From positions 2,078,501 through 2,142,500 of the forward strand of contig OY759227.1 of assembly GCA_963662175.1 (NCBI GenBank): 64,000 nucleotides of DNA. The letters run 5' to 3'. This document shows positions 11,035 through 22,084 of this stretch, piece after piece (the first letter of the stretch is position 1; each line of letters opens with the position of its first letter). The DNA comes from Aradus depressus. Lineage: Eukaryota; Arthropoda; Insecta; Hemiptera; Aradidae. The notes under the pieces were generated by a model. It did no database searches, was not told the DNA's origin, and worked only from the letters and a program-made list of their open reading frames with translations. Made by a program: the position numbers and the translations under genes.

Positions 11035-11850
11035 ATGGACATTACTTCAGTTTTTAATTTTACATCAACATTTAAATTTAGTCCCTTTATGGAACGACAA
11101 TTATGCAACGGTTCTCATTCTTCTAACTTACTATAAGACCAATAATAAAATTGTAAGAAATTAGAATTTATCGGGTTTCAAAATAAATAATAAAATTATA
11201 CAAGAAGTTATATTTATAACATCTTTGTTTATTTAAAAAAAAATTATTATTTTTTTTTATCTTAATTTAATAGGGTTAGTAACTTGATTTACACATAAAA
11301 AAAACAATAAAAAATGTAGACTTGCATGCCGTAATTATTTCGTCCTGTGGTCCTGTGGCTCCAATTGATGGTGTGGATTTCAGAGGCGTCTTAAATGGCT
11401 TCTTCTTGTCTCTGCCCACGGTCCAATTTCATTTCTCCACATCTCACTTCTCCGTGTCACTCCCACCTCTCATAGTAGAGTATAAAGGCCGGTTCTGTCA
11501 CCAACTCCTCCACACAGATCCTCACCTCCACCTCACTTCACAGACACATCCCTCCACCACCACCTCCTCAATTCTGCTCCTCCACCTCACTTCTGCTCCC
11601 CCCCTTTGAATCACTACCAATTTACTTCCCCACCCCAATAAGTTTCCACTCTCCCTCTAAACCCCAATAAGTTTCCACTCTCCCTCTACACCCCAATAAG
11701 TTTCCACTCTCTCTCTACACCCAATAAATTTCCACTCTCCCTCTACACCCCAATAAGTTCCCACTCTCCCTCTAAACCTCGATAAGTTTCCACTCTCCCT
11801 CTACACCTCAATAAGTTTCCGCTCTCCCTCTAAACCCTACTTTTATATAA
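11035..11850 (+). repeat. Module R1: shared repeat with 28-bp minisatellite
   Basis: First of four related segments (also 32690-33310, 38990-39505 and 56880-57530). It contains a unique part shared with 57050-57530 in inverted orientation. A pyrimidine-rich part includes GTATAAAGGCCGG near 11480. It ends in seven or eight tandem 28-bp units of the type CCAATAAGTTTCCACTCTCC (11627-11845). The same unit forms the arrays at 32735-33050 and 39002-39215 on the opposite strand. Confidence 0.75.
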
Positions 11851-13639
11851 CGTTCAAGTCATACATTTTCAGATATCAACTAACTATTATTTTGAATTTT
11901 TTAAACCTGTTTCGTGACCTTGAACATGCACTTGCGTGTCGAACCCTGCATTCGAACCTTATCATGTCCTATCATCATCATTGTATTCAATATTATTTTA
12001 AACTGGAGTAATATGATGGAAAAATCGCCTACCTTCACTTTTGAGCATGCCGTCCTTTGGTACCTTGAATAGTATTGCATTTAAAAATATGATTCAAAGC
12101 TCGTCATATTGAGTATGTTGTCCGATTGGAGTAATATGTGCGAAAAAAAATCATTTATCTTCGATTCCGAGCACGCTGTCCTTCGGTGTCTTAAACAGTA
12201 TTACATATAAAAATCTAATTCAAAGTGTGTTGTATTCACTAAATTTTTCCGATTGGAGTAAAATGTGCGAAAAAAATCATTTATCTTCAATTCCGAGCAC
12301 GCTGTCCGTTGGTGTTATTTGTTAATTCTTGTTTTTTATTTTTTTATACCTACTATGGTTTGGAAATGATCTTCGTAGCTATAGGAATTAAGTCGTTGTT
12401 TACATGTTTCAAAAAAGGCGAGACCTGTTGTTGCAGACATACTTCACCATCATATATACAAAGAATACAAATTTTAGGATATTGGGACAAGTATAAAAAA
12501 TACACCTAATTTTTAATAGTATGGATTTTTATTTAGTCTAATTTACATAGATTTTTATATATTGTATTTCATATTATAATTTCCATGTTTTCTTGATTCT
12601 TCCATCGTTCTTAGTGCGTTTTCATATCCGTCGACTATGCCTTTCATCCCCACATGGTGCTTCCTTGAGCTCAAAGTCCCAAACCTTCTTGTTTTTCTTC
12701 AGAGATCGATCCAGTGTCTTTCTAGTCATCATGGTCATCATGGATGGGGTCTTGTTTTGTAAAACAATATTTATATACTGAACCAGAACTAAATTTCACT
12801 TGAGCACATTTCCGAACGCTCCTCACCCCAAAATATTTTTAAAGTCATCCTTAAAGAGCGCTCATCCTTCTTCACCTCGAACAACCCTCCAACGGCGTAG
12901 TCCCCAAAAAACTGACGACCCCCTCACCAATTTTTATTTCATGATTTAATCTTACATCCCCATGACAATTAACACATCCAATGTGCTTCTTCATCTCAAT
13001 ACCCCCGCCTCTCTATTTTCAGTATAGCGGCGTAGCCAATCCATCTCAATTTTCTCACTTATACTTCCCCACCTCATTTTCCCTTTAAACCTTTTACTCA
13101 GACACACATCCAAGCAATTTTCTTTAGATTCCATCATAGTCCACTACTCTTAGCACCATCAGGCTTCGCCCCTGTTCAACACCTACAACCTCTCTAGATC
13201 GTCTGACCGTTCATCATAACCCGGTCTACCCATACATAAACCTACATTCTACGTCCATTAGCCTCTCCCTCTGAATCAGTCATACTTACCCACCTCAAAT
13301 CACCTTCAATGCACATACCCACATCAATTATTCTAAAACATAAACTTTAATTATAGTTCTAATTCCTCAGACCAATTGTACATCTTCCAATCCGGCAGAG
13401 ACTTTGCAACCCACACCTAATCCTCAGGTCTTTCTCCTAATTTTTATGACTCACTTCTACTTCCCCACATCAATTGTCTAATTTTTTTCTCAACTTGTCC
13501 TAACCAATTTTCTGCTCTCTACTTCTAAAACCTTTTACTCATACATACCCGCCCATACACGCGGAGTAATCTTTAAATCTACATGTACCTTTCCATGGAT
13601 ACATTCTTAGGCTAACAAGTAGTATATTTAACTTATGTT
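11851..13639. other. Non-coding stretch
   Basis: No gene recognised. 12005-12310 contains two diverged copies of a segment of about 120 bases built around GATTGGAGTAATATGTGCGAAAAAA-like text (12125 and 12250). The remainder is pyrimidine-rich low-complexity DNA. Confidence 0.5.
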
Positions 13640-14990
13640 ACATGCTACTTCTCATCTCCAGCATTTAACTTACTTAGCATCTCTACTGTATTCCAATCCT
13701 CGTTTATAGCGGTCAAAACAATTTCTTTTGCCTTTCACCAACCGTCCTCTACTGTATTTGCTCTCCTAACCTTCTCGAACCCCCTCACAATTCTGACCAA
13801 TCCATCCCAATATTCTGCTCTCCACTTCTACTTCCCCAACATCATATCAAGTCAGAACCCTACAGGTGTAGACTACTGCCCCCGTCAACATTTCTTTCTG
13901 ATTCAAACCACTTCTATCCCACCTCTCACTCAGACATATCTACACACTTGCATCACCCAAGGGATTTTCTTCATCATCGTCCAGCCAGTATCAGTTTTAC
14001 TATTAGCCTTTTCTTTTGCATGTCCCAAAACCATTCACCCAACTCCTCTTCACTCATATCACTACGACCAATTCGATATTCATGCTTCCGATCCTCTGAT
14101 CCTAGGACCCCGGTATACGCCAGGCCTTCATTTACACCATATTTTATACAAATTTAAACGCTTCTCCGTAGCTAAACCGCCAGGTCAACATCCACAGTTC
14201 TCGTCGATATTTAGGTTCGCATTTCCAATATTACTTTACCATCACTATTTTTACGACTAATAACCTACAATCTAGCAGGCACTTAAATCATCCCCCTGCA
14301 CAACACTACTCCGGATATATTCAGAACCCACTCCCACATATCTGAGCACCAATAGAACTCTAACCTAGGACTCCTGCTGTGGTAGGCTCACTCACATTGT
14401 CAATCCATCTTCATAACTGCAAAAGCTGGGGGTAATTTCGTATTCAAGTATTTTTTCCTAAGATTTCATACTGATGAAGGCAAGACTCTAGACCCCTTCA
14501 TCACAAACGAGATCAGTTAAAGAACTATTTTATAACACAGCCCCAACGTACATATAAGGTGTGTCCAATACAATAGGAACTCTTATATAGCTATCCCAAG
14601 AAGAAGTCATTGAAAACTTTACCCACTCAGCCGGATAATTATTTATAGTAGAGATACTAATATTTTTTGAATGGGTAGGCGGCCTTGTGTAACATTTCAT
14701 TATCAGAGATTAGCTGTGATGTACTTTTCTACATATCAGAGACTATGCATACTTCCTACAATAGAATCCTTCCGAGAGATCCAATATATCGTCACGACAC
14801 AACACTTTACAAAAATACGGAATTGTTCACCTATCCTTATACACATCACTCAACTGCAACTTCCCCAAATCTAAAAAACTTAGAAGTCGCTCGGACACAT
14901 TTTAAAAACCCCACCACTCTTCAATAAACTTCCTCAGCTAAATTCTTTCCCGGTTTCCCTTTACAGTATATCTTAAACTCTAAAGTAACC
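13640..14990 (+). repeat. Repeat family G, copy 1
   Basis: Closely similar in order and content to 55360-56540 (+) and to 50403-51320 (-), the outer parts of the inverted duplication. Shared landmarks include the segment around ATTCAAGTATTTTT and the downstream TTATCAGAGATTAGCTG. It has no long open frame, so it is probably a non-autonomous or decayed element; the superfamily is not identified. Confidence 0.75.
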
Positions 14991-15065
14991 CCAACCCGAG
15001 CACCATTCCTATCAATCTAAACTTTTATTTCTCAGTCATCTTGCAGAAAACCATAGATAGGGTTT

Positions 15066-15430
15066 TCTATAGGTGCTATCACATTACGCCCCCGACATTT
15101 TTCTACAACTAACATTCAACCGTTCCTTAATTAATATTATAACGCAGCCCTCACACCCATACTCCATGGTATTTATTTTTCACGTCCCAAGCCCTTCGTC
15201 TCATATACATCACAGTCCCCATCGGTATTTGAGAACCCATATATTAGCATTATTGTTCCATCCTCATCCACATCTCATGGACCCCACAATTCAGCCCTCC
15301 TTCCCCGCATATATGGTATTGAGAGCCAAAACACTTACGATGACCCAATACAACAGTTATTTTCATCTTCATAGCCGCAAAACCCGGGATTATTTAATAT
15401 TTTAGTATATTTCTTTTTTCATTATTTGTC
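15066..15430 (+). repeat. Repeat family F, uninterrupted copy
   Basis: Matches 9938-10255 and 5208-5274 in reverse orientation and preserves the intact site into which the LINE at 5275-9937 inserted. The 110-codon frame here is mostly pyrimidine-driven and is not treated as a gene. Confidence 0.75.
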
Positions 15431-15846
15431 ACAGGCTTTTTTCCTCACATACAACGCCTACTCCACTCAACTGTTTTTTCTTAAAGTCCTATACATATCT
15501 TACATCCTTTCATATATTTATTTTTTATTTAGTCATATTATTTTATATTTTATGCGATTAATATTTATTTACATTTTCGAAAATTTACGTAAATTATGAA
15601 AATTTTGTAGCATATTCAGGAACATTTTTTGTGATGAATGTGACTGCGTAATAACTATCGTGATTATAATAAAAATTTATGAGTACAAGCTGGTCAGTAT
15701 TGAGAAATAAAAATCGTATGCAGGTTCCATATCATAGGCAGTTTCTTATTATTGTTGGGTCTAGGTGTATTGCTGGAAACCCATTAATGATCGGCTCTTC
15801 TCGGATTTGATCGGCTCCTTTCGTTGCATGTAGGATGAAAAAAAAC

Positions 15847-15854
15847 TATAAATA
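15847..15854 (+). promoter_or_regulatory. Candidate TATA box upstream of the CENP-B-like ORF
   Basis: TATAAATA stands 175 bases before the ATG at 16029. Its surroundings (TCATTG-G and then a GAGATAAATA stretch) resemble those around the TATA box at 18783 upstream of a zinc-finger ORF. The position suits a Pol II core promoter, but this is inferred from sequence only. Confidence 0.4.
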
Positions 15855-16028
15855 CGTTCTGTTTGGTCACTAGTTATCTGTTTTCATTGTGAACGTGTTC
15901 ACAACATTGAGATAAATACAACCTGATCATTCCGTATTTATTGAACCGAAGTTGTCAACCCTGTTGAATTGTTTGGTGATTATTAGGCAGACTTCATTGA
16001 TCTAGTAATCCACAGCAGGTTAGATACC

Positions 16029-16556
16029 ATGGGGGTCAAACGAAACGCTCTCACTATAGAAAATAAAATAAAAATAATTAAACTTTTTGATGAAGGAGAA
16101 AAGGTTGGAGAAATATCGAAACATTTCAAGATTCCTCAATCCACGATTTCTTCAATTTTAAAGAGACGAGCAACCATTTTTCAATTGGATACACGTGGTA
16201 GAAGACATATTAAACGAATTAGAAATAATGGTTATTACCCATTGGAACAAGATGAAACTGAGGATACACCCCCTCTTGCCTTCAACGGAGAGAATTACAC
16301 ACAAGAACACACAGACTCTTCAGAGGACGATGTGGGTGAACACTCCAGTTCATCACAACAGCAAACGGACTCTTCACAGCATGATTCGGGTGAAGACGGA
16401 AGTGAACGAATTCATTCAACAGAACACCGACGAGTAGTATATGGTGATAAAAAACCAACAAAAAAGTTCAACCTTTCTAAACCCGTAAAAGGCTTAATAC
16501 CTCTGTCTAAGGAAAATATGACGTTTTTACGTTTGGTCCGGTATAAAATTCTTTAA
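16029..16556 (+). CDS. Orphan CENP-B/Psq-type DNA-binding protein
   Basis: An intact 175-codon ORF. Residues about 5-50 (ALTIENKIKIIKLFDEGEKV and then IPQSTISSILKRR) form the helix-turn-helix domain found at the amino end of CENP-B and pogo/Tigger transposases. Residues about 60-150 are Ser/Asp/Glu/Gln/His-rich and look disordered, and a basic tail follows. There is no CENP-B second DNA-binding domain or DDE catalytic region. It could be the remnant of a Tigger-like element or a captured DNA-binding gene of a virus-like element. A TATA-like box lies upstream. The bias of the frame and the clean start support a real coding history; the role is unknown. Confidence 0.6.
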   Translation: MGVKRNALTIENKIKIIKLFDEGEKVGEISKHFKIPQSTISSILKRRATIFQLDTRGRRHIKRIRNNGYYPLEQDETEDTPPLAFNGENYTQEHTDSSEDDVGEHSSSSQQQTDSSQHDSGEDGSERIHSTEHRRVVYGDKKPTKKFNLSKPVKGLIPLSKENMTFLRLVRYKIL

Positions 16557-17340
16557 TCAACGTATAGATGTTAGATTAGGATAGTTCAAAGAAGGGTTCG
16601 GGTATCATTTCCATTACCGAAACCATCGGGGGTATAGATGGATTAAGAAAATCTATTCGACATGAAAACACTTGCCATGATATAGGTTTCAATCTATTTA
16701 AAAGGTAGATTTTTTCAAGGAGAATGGGACAACGACAATTGCAACAATCTAAAAGAGGTTCAATTCCAGTGCTGCCTGGCTAATAACCCGGACTATATTT
16801 TGAAGGATATATCAATAATAGGCATTAACTTCAGTGGGAATAGATACACAGCATATCACAAACGAAAAGATTCTTAGAAAGAATCAAATCGAATGCTGTG
16901 AGGTTGAAGGCTTGGAGAGGCTATAAACGCACGCAGGTCGTATGAGTGAAGGTTTGGAGAGGCTATAGACGCCCGCAGACCAGTGTGATCACCCGCAGTT
17001 CTAAATGTTGAAAACTCTGATTTGAGGAAAAGTAGGAGAGTACAATCGTGTTGATATGCCTGTATTTTTGATTTGCAGGAAAGGGCCATGCCCTCTTTAT
17101 TCATGCTTTGTATCCAAAAGTATATATATATTTCAGTTTTCATTTGACTATATGCTTATATCATCTCGTTTGTGAGAGCGGTTCTAAATCTCCTGGGTAA
17201 GTTTCGTTTTTGAGCAGTGTCTACGCGTACCCCCAAAATCCTGTTTCTCTGAACCAAATTCAACTAAGTAAAATCAATTCAAATCCCTATATTATACTGC
17301 AATATTCTCGCTCAAAATCACTACACTCTCCTTCTAGTCA
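16557..17340. other. Stretch with possible decayed coding remnant
   Basis: Frames around 16590-16860 are broken but have non-random composition (for example NPDYILKDISIIGINFSG near 16785). No family is recognised. The rest is non-coding. Confidence 0.3.
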
Positions 17341-17344
17341 TAAC

Positions 17345-18577
17345 AATATCCTTATAACGATATCGTTATAAATACAGTGATATCGTTATACCTACAGTAA
17401 TATCGTTATAAATATAGTGATATCGTTATACCTACTGTAATATCGTTATAAATATAGCGATATCGTTATAACTACAGAAATATCGTTATACATATAGTGA
17501 TATCGTTATAACTACAGTAATATCGTTATAAATATAGCGATATCGTTATAACTACAGAAATATCGTTATAAATATATAGCGATATCGTTATAAATACTGT
17601 GATATCGTTATAAATATAGCGATATCGTTATAACTACAGAAATATCGTTATAAATATAGTGATATCGTTATAACTACTGTAATATCGTTATAAATATAGC
17701 GATATCGTTATAACTACAGAAATATCGTTATACATATAGTGATATCGTTATAACTATTGTAATATCGTTATAAATATAGCAATTTCGTTATAACTACAGA
17801 AATATCGTTATAAATATAGTGATATCGTTATAACTACAGAAATATCGTTATAAATATAGCGATTACGTTATAACTACAGAAATATCGTTATAAATATAGC
17901 GATATCGTTATAAATATAGCGTTATCGTTATAACTACAGTAATATCCTTATGAATATAGCGATATCGTTATAACTACTGTGATATCGTTATAAATATAGC
18001 GATATCGTTATAACGAAAGAAATATCGTTATAAATATAGTGATAACGTTATAACTACTGTAATATCGTTATAAATATAGCGATATCGTTATAACTACTGT
18101 AATATCGTTATAAATATAGCGATATCGTTATAACTACTGTAATATCGTTATAAATATAGCGATATCGTTATAAATACTGTGATATCGTTATAAATATAGC
18201 GATATCGTTATAACTTCAGAAATATCGTTATAAATATAGTGATATTGTTATAACCACTGTGATATCGTTAAAAACATAGCGATATGGTTATAACTACAAA
18301 AATATCGTTATAAATATAGCGATATCGTTATAACTACAGAAATATCGTTATAAATATAGCGATATCGATATAACTACAGAAATATCGTTATAAATATAGT
18401 GATATTGTTATAACCACTGTGATATCGTTACAAACATAGCGATATCGTTATAACTATAAAAATATCGTTATAAATATAGCGATATCGTTATAACTACTGT
18501 AATATCGTTATAAATATAGCGATATCGTTATAACTACAGATATATCGTTATAAATATAGCGATATCGTTATAACGGT
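17345..18577 (+). repeat. 20-bp satellite array (about 62 units)
   Basis: Tandem 20-bp units of the type GATATCGTTATAAATATAGC alternating with units ending in AACTACAGA or AACTACTGT. This gives a 40-bp higher-order pattern across most of the array. Each unit has the self-complementary core CGATATCG or a one-base variant. Units differ by scattered substitutions. There are no unique spacers, so it is not CRISPR-like. Confidence 0.95.
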
Positions 18578-18782
18578 ATATTTTACTTCTGACCCTACCA
18601 CGTGCTTTATTCAGTAATTTTTTTTTAATATTGAATTTTTCTATAGTTTTATTAAATTTGATATATGTTGTTATCAAGTGTCAGCGACCTTTTGGCTAGG
18701 CTATCTTCGGGTACTCTCGGCTATCATCGGGTACGTTCGGCTATCATCGGCTTCCTTCCTGTGTATTCGGTTCCTCGATCCT

Positions 18783-18790
18783 ATATAAAT
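18783..18790 (+). promoter_or_regulatory. Candidate TATA box upstream of zinc-finger fragment
   Basis: TATATAAAT lies about 125 bases before the ATG at 18912. A similar TATA and pyrimidine-rich arrangement precedes the zinc-finger gene at 31805. Confidence 0.45.
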
Positions 18791-18911
18791 AGTCTGCGTG
18801 ATCAGTCTCTTTCAGTCTTCATTGAGTCTTGAGGTGTCAACATCGTTGAGATCTGTGAAGCTAAATTGTACTTTAAACATTTCATTATCTTGGGATAAAT
18901 ACTGATTTATC

Positions 18912-19133
18912 ATGCATAAGTGCAAATATTGTGGAGACGAAATACTCCTAAAAATGGACTTTGGTATACATATGGCTTTAAATCATGGGGTTAAACCTAG
19001 TTTTGTGTGTAAACATTGCAAGTCAAGTTTCACTAAATCATGTAGCCTAAAACGTCATGAACTTAGTTGTGGAACGGTCTATAAATGTTAACACTGTAGT
19101 TATGAATTTTCCTATAGGTTTAATGGTAGTCGA
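18912..19133 (+). pseudogene. C2H2/C2HC zinc-finger protein, broken fragment
   Basis: From ATG 18912 the frame gives CKYCGDEILLKMDFGIHM and CKHCKSSFTKSCSLKRHELSC. It then meets TAA at 19089-19091, inside the third finger, and continues in the same frame with HCSYEF...GSRHELC. The spacing is C-x2-C ... H-x4-C, as in the intact gene at 31805. After about 19130 the sequence is the antisense of a PolB gene, so the 3' part is lost in a fusion. It is probably a DNA-binding regulator of the Polinton-like element; this is inferred from its position beside PolB in both copies. Confidence 0.7.
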
Positions 19134-20060
19134 CATGAGCTGTGTGTAATTGAGAGGGATAGACTACGTCGACCTCCAGAATACATCCTAATTCTCCTTT
19201 ATCGTCCAAGTTTTAATATTTATGCTTTCGGGGTCTTTCACCCATTCACAACCCCCATAAGGTAAAGGTCTCATCGCATGGCCATAGAGATTATTTGCGT
19301 CTAAGTACGCAATATAAGAGGATTCCTTTTCCGGATCATACTCGGGCCTATAACTATTATTAGCACTCGCATATAGGTGGGATACTTGACATAAACCTCC
19401 CCTGATCCCCCCGCTCAAAGAATAATATCATGTCATAATCCATTAATTGTTCTAACTTCACCTTAGTATGCTTCAACATCGCATCCCATGTCATCCCAGG
19501 AGCAGTGAAATAATGTGCGGGATCCACCTTATGACTATTAAGCATAACATCTCGGAAATTCTGGAAAATATCCGCGAGGATGAGTACATCCGTTTTAAGA
19601 TAGATATCGCTGTATTCTCGAAGGGTGGAGCACTTGAACATATCCCAAACAAGTAGTCCACGCTCATAGTCCTCTTCACTCAACGGGGTATCAGTCAAAG
19701 TCTCATCCAGTTTTTCCCAAGCATCAACATAATCGTAACAGAAAACCCCTTTTTTTATCACAAGAGGAAGCTGATCCTCAGTAAAGTATTTAGAGGTTTC
19801 CCCTAAAGGCTGTTTTCGGAAGCACGCTAGCCATATAGTCAAGACTACGACTTAAAAAGCGATAAGAGTCGATAAATCTAAGTTTAACACCGTGCACATG
19901 CTTAGTGAAGCATATGTATTTCTCCTCGGTATTGGGAATCACATCAACCCGCTCTGAATCTTTACCCAGCTCCATAACTATAATGTTTGCATCATAATTC
20001 GACAGATTATGAAAAATTACAAGTATATATGAGGGAAACTGACATAATTGCAGAGATATT
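19130..20060 (-). pseudogene. Protein-primed DNA polymerase B, central fragment
   Basis: Minus-strand frames, broken by two or three frameshifts, read in order. FHNLSNYDANIIVMELGK is the exonuclease region, followed by PNTEEKYICFTKH and then YLKTDVLILADIFQNFRD. Next comes GIRGGLCQVSHLYASANN with SSYIAYLDANNLYGHAM, and finally a motif-A-like VDVVYPSQLH near 19150. This is the order seen in Polinton, adintovirus and other protein-primed family B polymerases. The fragment stops at motif A, where it joins the zinc-finger sequence. Upstream it should join the remnant at 30926-31140, from which it is separated by nested insertions. Confidence 0.8.
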
Positions 20061-20477
20061 GTGAAATAATTCAAATGGACTTGAAAAATAAAATAAAACT
20101 GGTTTATTTAATATATTGTCTAATTTCACTAACTATATATACATGGGAGTACTTTCGGTATTTCTACCATCCTCAGCCAAAAGCATAAGAGATAAGACTA
20201 AGTTAATTTCCATGACGTCAGACATTCCTAACTAAGCTAAATTGTCAAGCTGTGAGATATTTTATGACAAGGCGGTCCCCATATTTCAAATGTGTGACCC
20301 CTTCTAAGATCTAGGTATAAAGCATTAACAATGAACAGGCGAATAATATAACATTAACAAATCAAAAATAATTGGTTCCAGTTACAATTTAATTAAAATT
20401 ATTATACTGTAAATTATATAAATATATCTATTGGCAAGATTCAGATAAATCATATATCTATATATATATATATATAT
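20061..20477. other. Unassigned AT-rich stretch between PolB remnant and gypsy LTR
   Basis: No gene. It ends in a TA microsatellite (20460-20477) that serves as the flank of the gypsy insertion. It may belong to the Penelope-like insertion or to another element. Confidence 0.4.
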
Positions 20478-21305
20478 TGAGAAGATTCTTATTTACTTTG
20501 ATTTAAATAATTCCTTCTTTAATTCATAAATCTATTTTAAAAAAACAGGGGTGGCATCCTTTTCTTATTTAGAGTGCTTATGTGAAAATAAAGGAAAAAT
20601 GATAACTACATTTTTTAAATCATAATGTTTTATAAGTTGTATATTTTTAATTTCTTTTTGTAAATGGTTAAAAAAAAGGTTACTGGGTTAGTGAACTATT
20701 ATAATTTTTTGACAATAGATGAAATAAACCTCTTATGAGTTAATTTAGACAGAAAAAATGTACTCTTGGCAAATGACACAAACTAGATGATTATAAATAT
20801 GGATTAGAAATTTCTGGCAACTCACGGCATACTATATCCTCTTCTGAATATTTCCTTCTTCGTCACTTTCTTCTCAGCCTTTTCTTCCTTCCATATATAA
20901 AATTTAACTTCTCGGGATTTTTCTTTCTTTTACTTCCACGACACTCCTTTATATAAATGTGCTACCTTCCATCTTCTACGCTCCTTCTACACTCTTCAAA
21001 ACACCCGACACCTCCTCCAAGTTCCTCCAAAAACACAGACTAGACCTCCTCCAAGATGCTACAAAACTCTACTACCACGAGTCGGCTCCTTCTGCCCTTG
21101 TCGCCATATTTTCCCCCACCCAATGTCATCAGGTTAGTCTTTTCTTTTACAATTAATCATATTCTTTTTTCCTACTTGTAATATCTTTTGCCAAGATGTA
21201 CCTACATTTTTATTTATTTGTACTTACTATTTTTTTTTTTTACAATTTTTATAAAGAATAACCATTTCTTTTATTCTTTGTGACCCCCCCATACTACACG
21301 TCACA
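20478..21305 (-). repeat. gypsy 3' LTR
   Basis: 828 bp; in element orientation it begins TGTGACGTG and ends CTTCTCA, the usual TG...CA ends. It matches 27271-28098 almost base for base; the one difference I noticed is near 20864 (A) versus 27657 (C). Confidence 0.95.
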
Positions 21306-21320
21306 TATCCCCTTCCTATA
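21306..21320 (-). promoter_or_regulatory. Polypurine tract
   Basis: TATAGGAAGGGGATA in element orientation, immediately before the 3' LTR. This is the position and composition required for plus-strand priming. Confidence 0.8.
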
Positions 21321-22084
21321 TACAAAAGAAATCTGTTATTCTTTACAGCCCTATGCATACAAATACTTTGAACCTTATGACACATTCTTTATAATAACAG
21401 AATATGTAAACAACATTTTTTTTTTTTTTTTTTTTTTTTTTTATCACACCATGCAATAAATCCTATGGTAATAAATAATATACAATACAAATTTCATGCT
21501 AAATAGACATATTAGAAGTTTACATAATGATATTTATCTGTTTTTTTTTTTTTTTTTTTTTTTTTTATTCTTATAACTTTTTTTTTTTTTTTTTTTTTAT
21601 TTATATGTATCACATCTTGCAATGAACCCTATAATAATACATAAAATACAATAAAAATGTCATGTTAACTAGACAGACATACTACAAACAATTTCACATA
21701 ATGAGACATTATTATTATTTTTATTATTATTTTTTTTTTTTTACAACATGACACAAGACTTCAATAAATTCTCTCTACATCACAAATTCACAAAATATCA
21801 AGAATCGAATTATATTACAATTTTTTAGCTAGATATCGGTCATTAGGTCAGACCTATATTCATTGTTTATATGGGTCAAACTATCATAATCCTCTTTGAA
21901 CTGTGTACTACCTCTCTGTCCCACAGGATCCCGTTAGTTGCAATTCATCTCTCCACCAGAATCTATCTTCCCTTAATATGTTGGTTTTTAGTGATATCCG
22001 TATTATAAGTGATATTAGTTCGTTACCAAACTACCAATTCGGATTTTATTATATTTTGATTTATTTATTATTTTATTATCGATT
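21321..22084 (-). other. gypsy 3' untranslated region with poly-T tracts
   Basis: Between the end of Pol and the polypurine tract. It contains T-runs near 21417-21441, 21541-21566 and 21580-21598. A diverged tandem duplication of about 170 bp covers 21400-21715. No open frame suggests an envelope gene. Confidence 0.7.

Noticed and set aside
11322..11609. Pro/His/Ser-rich ORF of 95 codons
   Set aside because: A pyrimidine-rich repeat read in one frame; its copies at 33060-33200 and 39216-39410 do not keep the frame.
15073..15405. 110-codon ORF as a gene
   Set aside because: It is the uninterrupted copy of repeat family F and its mate is not conserved as coding.
17345..18577. CRISPR-like array
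   Set aside because: Units are contiguous 20-mers with no unique spacers, in a eukaryotic repeat setting.
20959..21156. 65-codon ORF, repeated identically at 27752-27949
   Set aside because: Both copies lie inside the two LTRs, so identity reflects LTR duplication and not a conserved gene.
21321..22084. Envelope gene of the gypsy element
   Set aside because: Only poly-T tracts and short frames; no signal peptide or membrane segment in a long ORF.
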